Positions 57,872 through 64,000 of a DNA stretch of 64,000 nt are shown piece by piece. The notes under the pieces were generated by a model. That model did not search any database, was not told the origin of the DNA, and saw only the letters and a program-made list of their open reading frames with translations. This DNA is from Bacillus_I endophytica_A (lineage in GTDB: Bacteria > Bacillota > Bacilli > Bacillales > Bacillaceae_H): assembly GCF_026790145.1 (NCBI RefSeq), contig NZ_JALAMS010000001.1:186001-250000 (forward strand), read 5' to 3'. How positions within the stretch are numbered: position 1 is the stretch's first letter; every line of letters starts with the position of its first letter. The position numbers and the translations under genes were made by a program.

Positions 57872-59077
57872 CTAATTAGAAAGCACAGAGTAAATTTTAC
57901 GAATAGCCCAATCCAAATCTTCTTCGGAAATAATAAGTGGTGGTGCAAAGCGAATGACAGTATTATGTGTTTCTTTACAAAGAAGTCCTTCTTCTTTCAA
58001 ACGTTCACAATAAGGACGAGCAGGTGTTGTTAACTCTACGCCAATAAAAAGACCGCGTCCTCGAATTTCCTTAATAACAGAGCTGTTAATTTTCTTGAGT
58101 TGTTCTTTAAAATATTCACCTAATCTAAAAGAGCGTTCTGCTAAATATTCCTCTTCTAACACTTGGAGAGAAGCTAATGACACGGCACAAGCTAGAGGGT
58201 TTCCGCCAAATGTCGAACCGTGTGAACCAGGATTAAAAACACCTAGAATATCTTTGTTTGCCACAACGCAAGATATAGGAAAAACCCCACCTCCCAATGC
58301 TTTACCTAGGATAAGCATATCAGGTTCTACATCTTCCCAATCGCATGCAAACATTTTACCAGTACGAGCTAAACCAACTTGAATTTCGTCTGCAATAAAT
58401 AAAACATCTTCTTTTTTACATATGTTTGCTGCTGCTTTTAAAAACCCTTCTGGGGGTAAAACAATGCCAGCTTCACCTTGAATCGGTTCAATGAGAAAAG
58501 CAACTGTGTTTGGTGTAATAGCTTTTTGTAAAGCTTCCAGGTCACCGTAAGGAATTCGCTTTATCCCAGGAAGTAGTGGACCAAAGCCTCGCTTATATTC
58601 TTCCTCAGATGAAAGAGAAACAGCTGACATTGTTCTTCCGTGGAAATTTCCATCACATGCGATAATTTCTGCTTTATTTTCTTCAATCTGTTTGTTTGTA
58701 TATCCCCATCGTCTTGCAGCTTTAATAGCTGTTTCAACAGCTTCTGCACCTGTGTTCATTGGGAGAGCCATCTCTTTTTTCGTCAGTTTACAAATTGTTT
58801 CGTACCAAGGACCAAGTTGATCGCTATGAAAAGCACGAGATGTGAGCGTTACACGATCTGCTTGTTTTTTTAACGCATCAATAATTTTTGGATGACGATG
58901 TCCTTGGTTAACAGCTGAATAAGCGCTAAGCATATCCATATAACGATTTCCTTCAGGGTCTTTTACCCATACTCCTTCAGCTTCTGAGATAACAATTGGA
59001 AGAGGATGATAATTGTTTGCTCCATATGCTTCTGTTTGATTAATAATTTCTTCAGAATGATTGTATTTTAAGTTCAT
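57872..59077 (-). CDS. rocD: Ornithine aminotransferase
   Basis: Converts ornithine and 2-oxoglutarate to glutamate-semialdehyde and glutamate, the second step of arginine breakdown. A 401-residue class III PLP aminotransferase. Signatures are MNTGAEAVETAIKAARRWGY near 105, LFIADEIQVGLARTGK near 222 and the cofactor Lys in LILGKALGGGVFP near 255. I chose ATG 59075-59077 (AGGAGG 10 bases ahead); the longer frame to 59182 would start upstream of the SigL promoter's start point. Driven by a perfect -24/-12 promoter. Confidence 0.95.
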   Translation of the reverse strand: MNLKYNHSEEIINQTEAYGANNYHPLPIVISEAEGVWVKDPEGNRYMDMLSAYSAVNQGHRHPKIIDALKKQADRVTLTSRAFHSDQLGPWYETICKLTKKEMALPMNTGAEAVETAIKAARRWGYTNKQIEENKAEIIACDGNFHGRTMSAVSLSSEEEYKRGFGPLLPGIKRIPYGDLEALQKAITPNTVAFLIEPIQGEAGIVLPPEGFLKAAANICKKEDVLFIADEIQVGLARTGKMFACDWEDVEPDMLILGKALGGGVFPISCVVANKDILGVFNPGSHGSTFGGNPLACAVSLASLQVLEEEYLAERSFRLGEYFKEQLKKINSSVIKEIRGRGLFIGVELTTPARPYCERLKEEGLLCKETHNTVIRFAPPLIISEEDLDWAIRKIYSVLSN

Positions 59078-59165
59078 TGTAAAACCTCCTAATTTATTCT
59101 TAATCATGTAGTAGATCCTGTTTATTTGAGCCATAAGAACTTTTGTACTTCTGTCTACTTTATAA

Positions 59166-59181
59166 TGCAAGAACTGTGCCA
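59166..59181 (-). promoter_or_regulatory. SigL (sigma-54) -24/-12 promoter of rocD
   Basis: On the minus strand TGGCAC, 5-bp spacer, TTGCA: a full match to the sigma-54 consensus, about 90 bases before the rocD start codon. Confidence 0.92.
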
Positions 59182-59274
59182 ACTATTTTTGTGCAGTAAG
59201 GATAGGGTTGCTCTAAATATATGGAGATAAAAAGCAAAAAAATTAAGCGTTTATGTAGAAAAATAAGCATTAAA

Positions 59275-59286
59275 ATTTGGCATTTT
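59275..59286. promoter_or_regulatory. Candidate RocR upstream activating element between rocD and rocR
   Basis: ATTTGGCATTTT lies about 95 bp upstream of the rocD -24/-12 promoter, the normal distance for an enhancer. Close copies occur at 56646 and 62049. Confidence 0.5.
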
Positions 59287-59380
59287 CTTTTATATCGACA
59301 GAAATATCATAAAAAATTTTGCGTATTGAAATTGTTTCTGATTAAATAAAAAAAAGCAGTGTAAAAAGGAGCGAACTTAA

Positions 59381-60790
59381 ATGTATGAAAAAAATGTAGA
59401 ATATTTAGAATATTTAAAGCGAACTTATGAGCGAATTATGGATGAACTAGATGTGGGATTACATGTTGTAAATAAAGATGGTAAAACCATTTTATATAAC
59501 AAAAAGATGATGGAAATGGAATATATGAAAAGTGAAGATGTGTTAGATAAAGATTTACTTGAAGTGTTTATGTTTAAAAAAGGTCAACAAAGTACACTGC
59601 TTAGAGCATTAGAGGCAGGGGTAGAAACAAAAAATGAGAAGCAAACGTACTTTAACAATAAAGGGAAAGAAGTAACAACGGTCAATAATACATTTCCTAT
59701 CGTGGAAAAAATGGAGATTCAAGGAGCGGTGGAAATTGCCCGGGATATTACCAAAATTGAGAGATTAGTAAGAGAGAATATAAAGAGAAAGAAAGAAAGT
59801 AAGTTTACTTTTGAGAACATTATTGGGAAAAGCCCAGCTATTCAAGAAGTAATTGAAAGTGCTAAACGAGCAACGCGTACCTCGTCTTACGTACTGATTG
59901 TAGGAGAAACAGGAACAGGCAAAGAACTTTTTGCTCAAGGAATCCATTACGAGAGCAATCGTGCCTCACGTCCTTTTATTTCTCAAAACTGTGCTGCTCT
60001 TCCAGATAATTTGATTGAAAGCTTGCTTTTTGGTACAAAACGAGGTGCTTTTACAGGAGCTGCTGATCATGCGGGATTATTTCAACAAGCAGAAGGGGGG
60101 ACATTGCTTCTCGATGAGATTAATTCTTTAAATATTCATCTTCAAGCTAAGTTGTTGCGTGTTTTGCAAGAAAAGAAGGTGAAGAGAATAGGAGATACGA
60201 AGGAAACGTCTGTTGATGTAAGAATTATTGCGCATATTAACGAAGATCCAATTGATGCTATTGCAAACAAGCATTTACGAAAAGATTTATATTATCGTTT
60301 AGGAGTTGTGACCCTTTTTATTCCACCTTTACGAGAAAGAAAAGAAGATATTTCGCTTCTTGCTCAGCATTTTATCCTAAAATATAATAAACTTTTTCAG
60401 ATGGATGTTCAAAACATAAGTGAAGATGTTTTACAACTATTTTTATCTTATGAATGGCCCGGTAATGTAAGGGAGCTAGAGCATGTTATTGAGGCTGCCA
60501 TGAATATTATGGGGGATGAAGAGGAGAGGATTGAACGTTATCATCTACCTATGCAATATAGAACAAAATGGGAAGCGCGTAAAGAAGTAGAAGAGAAAGA
60601 TCCTTTGTTTAAAATGAAGGCTTTTCAAACTCTTTCTCTGAAAGATCAAATGAAATCATTTGAGAGATATTGTATTGTCCATGCTTTAAGAGAAAACAAT
60701 TTTAAAATCTCAAAAACAGCTCATATGCTAGGATTAAGTCGTCAAAGTTTACAATATCGGATGAAGAGGTTAAATATTGAGAAAGAATGA
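59381..60790 (+). CDS. rocR: RocR-like sigma-54-dependent transcriptional activator
   Basis: A 469-residue NtrC/NifA-class enhancer-binding protein. N-terminal PAS sensory domain (about 15-125, DELDVGLHVVNKDGKTILYNKK), AAA+ domain (about 145-370) with Walker A GETGTGKELFAQ, the sigma-54 contact loop GAFTGA, Walker B GGTLLLDEIN, and a Fis-type helix-turn-helix at the end (ISKTAHMLGLSRQSLQYRMKRL). Lies divergent from rocD, as in B. subtilis, so it probably senses ornithine or citrulline and drives the SigL promoters nearby. AAAAGGAG precedes the ATG. Confidence 0.93.
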   Translation: MYEKNVEYLEYLKRTYERIMDELDVGLHVVNKDGKTILYNKKMMEMEYMKSEDVLDKDLLEVFMFKKGQQSTLLRALEAGVETKNEKQTYFNNKGKEVTTVNNTFPIVEKMEIQGAVEIARDITKIERLVRENIKRKKESKFTFENIIGKSPAIQEVIESAKRATRTSSYVLIVGETGTGKELFAQGIHYESNRASRPFISQNCAALPDNLIESLLFGTKRGAFTGAADHAGLFQQAEGGTLLLDEINSLNIHLQAKLLRVLQEKKVKRIGDTKETSVDVRIIAHINEDPIDAIANKHLRKDLYYRLGVVTLFIPPLRERKEDISLLAQHFILKYNKLFQMDVQNISEDVLQLFLSYEWPGNVRELEHVIEAAMNIMGDEEERIERYHLPMQYRTKWEARKEVEEKDPLFKMKAFQTLSLKDQMKSFERYCIVHALRENNFKISKTAHMLGLSRQSLQYRMKRLNIEKE

Positions 60791-60985
60791 AAGGGAAAAT
60801 GTGAGTATGCAGTTGTTTTTCTTGTGATCTATAACTAAAAAGCTCTCCTGAAAAGCAGAATAACAGGCTAAAAAGAAAAAATGTAAGATAATTTAAATAT
60901 GTATAAATAATCAAAAAAATGTCGAGTTGAGTCATTTACCCTTTATCACTTACACTAAAAGATAAGAAACGAGAGGGGGAGAAAC

Positions 60986-61924
60986 ATGAAAAGGGAAATT
61001 TCGATTATTGGAGCACCAATGGATTTAGGTCAAGCAAGAAGAGGGGTAGATATGGGGCCAAGCGCAATTAGATGTGCAGGCTTAAGTGAAAGACTACAAC
61101 GTTTAGGATACGAAGTTTATGATGAGGGAGACATTGAAATCGAAATTAGAGAAAGAGCAAAATCAACGTCGTCTACTCACTTAAAAAACTTAGAGGCTGT
61201 TGCAGAAGGAAATCAACGGCTGTGTACAAAAGTTCAAGAAGTCATTAGTTTAGGACGTTTTCCACTTGTTGTTGGCGGAGATCATAGCATTGCGATTGGA
61301 ACGCTTGCAGGTGTATCAAAACGTGCTGAAAATTTGGGCGTGATTTGGTATGACGCACATGGTGATTTAAATACAGCTGAAACATCGCCATCAGGAAATA
61401 TCCATGGTATGCCGCTTGCTGTAAGTTTAGGAATGGGTCATCCGCTTCTAACAAACATCGGTGGATACCTTCCAAAAGTAAAGCCAGAAAACATCGTTAT
61501 CATTGGAGCTCGTTCTCTTGATGTAGGAGAAAAAGAATTAATAAGAGAAAAAGGAATTCGCGTATATACAATGCATGAGATTGATCGTTTGGGAATGACA
61601 AAAGTAATGGAGGAAGCGGTTTCATACTTGAAAGAAAGAACAGATCATGTTCACCTTTCACTTGATTTGGATGGGCTAGATCCAAAAGAAGCTCCTGGTG
61701 TTGGAACACCTGTTGTTGGTGGAATTAGCTATAGAGAAAGTCATCTTGCTATGGAAATGTTAGCAGAAGCTAATTTTATTACATCTGCTGAATTTGTCGA
61801 AATTAACCCTATTTTAGATGACCTTAATCGAACAGCTGAAGTTGCTGTTGCATTAGTTGGGTCTCTTTTAGGAGAAAATCTACTCTTTGAACAAAAAAAC
61901 TTGCTTACATTAACTTCTTCTTAA
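60986..61924 (+). CDS. rocF: Arginase (second copy)
   Basis: A 312-residue arginase with the same Mn2+ motifs as the first copy (GGDHSIAIG, WYDAHGDLN, NIHGMP, LDLDGLDP). About 80% identical to it by eye, with a 12-residue extra tail rich in Leu, Thr and Ser. Differences cluster in the first 100 residues. GAGAGGGGGAG precedes the ATG. It is followed by the permease gene, giving a rocF-permease order. No sigma-54 promoter seen directly upstream, so it may be read from rocR or a SigA promoter. Confidence 0.95.
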   Translation: MKREISIIGAPMDLGQARRGVDMGPSAIRCAGLSERLQRLGYEVYDEGDIEIEIRERAKSTSSTHLKNLEAVAEGNQRLCTKVQEVISLGRFPLVVGGDHSIAIGTLAGVSKRAENLGVIWYDAHGDLNTAETSPSGNIHGMPLAVSLGMGHPLLTNIGGYLPKVKPENIVIIGARSLDVGEKELIREKGIRVYTMHEIDRLGMTKVMEEAVSYLKERTDHVHLSLDLDGLDPKEAPGVGTPVVGGISYRESHLAMEMLAEANFITSAEFVEINPILDDLNRTAEVAVALVGSLLGENLLFEQKNLLTLTSS

Positions 61925-61961
61925 TAAAGACTAAAAGATTAAGTGAAGAGAAAACAAGATA

Positions 61962-62010
61962 ACCAATCTCCTGTAAATTTTTAATTGCAGTGATGATTGG
62001 TCTCTTTTTT
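61962..62010 (+). terminator. Probable terminator after the second arginase
   Basis: ACCAATC (61962-61968) pairs with GATTGGT (61995-62001), 26-base loop, followed by CTC and six T. Confidence 0.6.
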
Positions 62011-62018
62011 ACTAAGGA

Positions 62019-62060
62019 ATGCCAAGTTTTTTGGCGGGATAATTAAAAATTTGGCGTTTA
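62019..62060. promoter_or_regulatory. Candidate RocR upstream activating sequence of the permease gene
   Basis: Three TTGGC half-sites: inverted AATGCCAA (62019-62026), TTTGGCGG (62030-62037) and ATTTGGCGTTTA (62049-62060), about 40-80 bp before the -24/-12 promoter. Confidence 0.5.
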
Positions 62061-62098
62061 TATTAATCTGAAACCTCGTTTAACTAGGGATATTTATA

Positions 62099-62114
62099 TG
62101 GCATAAAACTTGCA
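62099..62114 (+). promoter_or_regulatory. SigL (sigma-54) -24/-12 promoter of the permease gene
   Basis: TGGCAT (62099-62104), 5-bp spacer, TTGCA (62110-62114). One base differs from TGGCAC-N5-TTGCA. About 69 bases before the start codon. Confidence 0.9.
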
Positions 62115-62182
62115 CTATATATTTAACAAGTAAAAGATAGCTTACTCACTTGATCAGGGATAGAAAACGAAGGGGTGTTTCT

Positions 62183-63619
62183 ATGGGAAGAGAAAAAGAG
62201 CAACAATATGAATTAAAGAGGACAATGAATTCTAGGCACTTGTTTATGATTTCTTTAGGTGGGTGTATTGGAACAGGCTTCTTTATTGGGTCAGGGTATA
62301 CGATTTATGAAGCTGGTTCAACAGGAGCCATTTTTGCATACTTAGTTGGTGGATTTATTATGTACTTAACCCTGCTTTGTCTAGGTGAACTTTCCGTTGC
62401 AATGCCTGTATCAGGATCATTCCAAACATATGCAACAAAATTTATCGGATCCGGAACAGGATTTGCTATCGGGTGGCTCTATTGGTTAGGATGGGCTGTA
62501 ACGATTGCTTTAGAGTTTTTGTCAGCTGGACAGCTTATGCAAAGGTGGCTTCCGGGTTCACCTGTTTGGATGTGGTGTATCATTTTTGCTGCTCTTATGT
62601 TTTTCTTAAATGCTCTTTCTGCAAAAGCTTTTGGTGAAACAGAGTTTATCTTTTCAAGTATCAAGATCCTTGCCATTATTTTATTTATTGGAGTTGGCGG
62701 AGCTGCTATGTTTGGTTTGATTGAAATGAATGACGGTCAAGCTGCTCCATTTTTCTCTCATTTTACAACTGATGGTCTTCTCCCGAACGGGGTAACAGCT
62801 CTTCTTATTACAATGATTAGTGTTAATTTCTCATTTCAAGGAACAGAACTAATTGGAATTGCAGCAGGAGAAAGTAAAAATCCTGAAAAGACAATTCCTC
62901 GTTCCATTCGTCAAACGGTTTGGAGAACACTTTTTTTCTTTGTACTTTCTGTATTTGTTCTCGCAGGCGTTATCCCAAGAACGGAAGCAGGAGTTTCTGA
63001 GAGCCCTTTCGTTGTTGTGTTAGACCGCATTGGTGTCCCGTATTCAGCTGATATTATGAATTTTGTTATTTTAATTGCTCTTTTATCAGTAGCCAATTCA
63101 GGGATGTATGCTGCAACACGTATGTTGTATTCTTTGTCACGAGAAGGAATGGCAAGCCCTCGTCTAGGAAAAGTAAACAAGCGCGGCGTTCCCATTAACG
63201 CTTTACTTATTACACTCGCTATATCAGGTCTTTCATTATTATCAGGAGTATTTGCTGCTGAGACGGTCTTTGTTTGGTTGCTTTCATTAGCAGGACTTGG
63301 TGCACAGATTGGATGGATTGCCATTACGGCTTCTTTGCTTGGCTTTAGAAAAAAATACATTAGTCAAGGTGGGAAGATAGAAGATTTAAAGTTTAAAGCA
63401 CCACTTTATCCCATTTTGCCTGCTGTGGCTCTAATTGCAAACTGTATTGTTATGGCAAGTTTAGCCTTTGATGCTGAACAGCGTATGGCCCTGTATTGGG
63501 GAGGAGGATTTTATATTTGTTGTTACCTTGTTTATCATCTTAGAGTGAAGAAAAAACACCGCATTAAAACATACGAACAAGAACTTCAGCTTAACGAAGG
63601 AAAAAAGATGGTCATGTAA
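62183..63619 (+). CDS. rocE: Amino acid permease, RocE type (APC family)
   Basis: A 478-residue membrane protein with 12 predicted helices, of the amino acid transporter (AAT) branch. Typical segments: HLFMISLGGCIGTGFFIGSG near 20, FSFQGTELIGIAAGESKNPEKTIPRSI near 220 and NSGMYAATRMLYSLSREGMA near 311. The SigL promoter and place beside arginase, RocD and RocR point to arginine or ornithine uptake. I chose ATG 62183 (GAAGGGGTG ahead) over an upstream start. Confidence 0.9.
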   Translation: MGREKEQQYELKRTMNSRHLFMISLGGCIGTGFFIGSGYTIYEAGSTGAIFAYLVGGFIMYLTLLCLGELSVAMPVSGSFQTYATKFIGSGTGFAIGWLYWLGWAVTIALEFLSAGQLMQRWLPGSPVWMWCIIFAALMFFLNALSAKAFGETEFIFSSIKILAIILFIGVGGAAMFGLIEMNDGQAAPFFSHFTTDGLLPNGVTALLITMISVNFSFQGTELIGIAAGESKNPEKTIPRSIRQTVWRTLFFFVLSVFVLAGVIPRTEAGVSESPFVVVLDRIGVPYSADIMNFVILIALLSVANSGMYAATRMLYSLSREGMASPRLGKVNKRGVPINALLITLAISGLSLLSGVFAAETVFVWLLSLAGLGAQIGWIAITASLLGFRKKYISQGGKIEDLKFKAPLYPILPAVALIANCIVMASLAFDAEQRMALYWGGGFYICCYLVYHLRVKKKHRIKTYEQELQLNEGKKMVM

Positions 63620-63652
63620 AAAAAGCAGCTCGCATAGGGGCTGCTTTTTTAT
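63619..63652. terminator. Terminator after rocE
   Basis: AAAAAAGCAGC (63619-63629) pairs with GCTGCTTTTTT (63640-63650). Works in both directions. Confidence 0.9.
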
Positions 63653-64000
63653 AATTTATGTTTGCATAGTACAGATTGGATCATAAAATATTCAATTGAT
63701 GCTGGAAGTTCTTCTTTTATTGGTTTTAATCGCTCTGTTCCCACTTTTTCAATAGCCGTTAAAATGGCTTCTTCTTGCTCTCGCGTGAAAATTTTATCCC
63801 ATTCCATTGGATAGCCTTCTTCTACAGCTCGCAAAATGTGTTTTTCAACCGTTTGTTGGGTCATAGAACGCTCTTTTGCAATTGTTTTAGTATCATGACC
63901 TTGTTGAAAAAGATCATATGAAACAACATAACTTTTTTGATCTCCTGTTTCTTGTTTAGAAGATGGAGTATCTGATAGCTTTTGAATTGGCGTAATATTA
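63649..64000 (-). CDS. C-terminal end of a helix-turn-helix protein (RecQ- or YpbB-like), truncated
   Basis: The frame runs from the right window edge to TAA 63649-63651, about 116 residues. It contains SYDLFQQGHDTKTIAKERSMTQQTVEKHI and the helix after it, like the HTH_40 domain found at the C-terminus of RecQ helicases and of YpbB. The rest of the gene lies outside the window, so the parent protein cannot be decided. It faces rocE across a terminator. Confidence 0.65.
   Translation of the reverse strand, partial: NITPIQKLSDTPSSKQETGDQKSYVVSYDLFQQGHDTKTIAKERSMTQQTVEKHILRAVEEGYPMEWDKIFTREQEEAILTAIEKVGTERLKPIKEELPASIEYFMIQSVLCKHKL

Noticed and set aside
1..64000. CRISPR arrays, insertion sequences, prophage and toxin-antitoxin genes
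   Set aside because: No regularly spaced repeats, transposase, integrase or phage structural genes were seen on either strand.

Overview
The window looks like a chromosome segment of an endospore-forming member of the Bacillaceae (Bacillus sensu lato). Supporting evidence: low G+C, AGGAGG-type ribosome sites with frequent TTG and GTG starts, many U-tract terminators, sporulation genes (cotO, yjcA, yjcZ-type, spoVIF), and a gene order over the first 17 kb that follows the Bacillus subtilis yjbL-to-yjcH block as I remember it. No insertion sequence, prophage or CRISPR array was seen. The species cannot be fixed from the sequence alone.

Layout. 1-7.9 kb: (p)ppGpp synthetase, NAD kinase, pseudouridine synthase, PrpE phosphatase, MgtE, a CPA2-type antiporter and FabI under a FapR palindrome. 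8-12.5 kb: a spore-coat and sporulation island of small, coiled-coil and Cys-rich proteins, some with SigK-like promoters. 12.5-21.2 kb: YjcD helicase, YjcG, YjcH, PgpA, acetyltransferases, an Asp/Asn-rich lipoprotein, an isolated tRNA-Val and a HAD hydrolase. 21.7-27.8 kb: an inferred amino-sugar-acid catabolic locus (deacetylase, DgaE-type ammonia-lyase, DgaF aldolase, PfkB kinase, GntR, GntP) with two cre sites. 28.1-31.9 kb: a dimethylargininase-family hydrolase, a sodium symporter pair and a PrsA-like foldase. 32.2-35.2 kb: glnQHMP with a TnrA-type box placed for activation.

35.4-44.7 kb: shikimate kinase, a large secreted multidomain protein and a phosphonate-type ABC transporter, both preceded by Pho-box-like repeats (the one before phnD is strong), then a Pit phosphate transporter with its DUF47 partner. 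45.7-50.3 kb: a SurE-like protein that has lost its catalytic metal ligands, in a tight operon with an iron-type ABC transporter. 50.5-56.5 kb: LOG protein, cold-shock protein, nucleotidase, DUF915 hydrolase, branched-chain aminotransferase and a histidine phosphatase. 56.9-63.6 kb: an arginine-catabolic cluster with two arginases about 80% identical by eye, ornithine aminotransferase, a RocR-type SigL activator and a permease. rocD and the permease carry near-perfect -24/-12 promoters. The window ends in the C-terminus of a helix-turn-helix protein.

The genes fit a soil-type lifestyle built around nitrogen and phosphorus scavenging: TnrA, RocR/SigL, PhoP and CcpA signals are all readable near matching genes. 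The two observations I consider least explained are the SurE-like pseudoenzyme joined to an ABC transporter, and the deacetylase-GntP version of the glucosaminate pathway.
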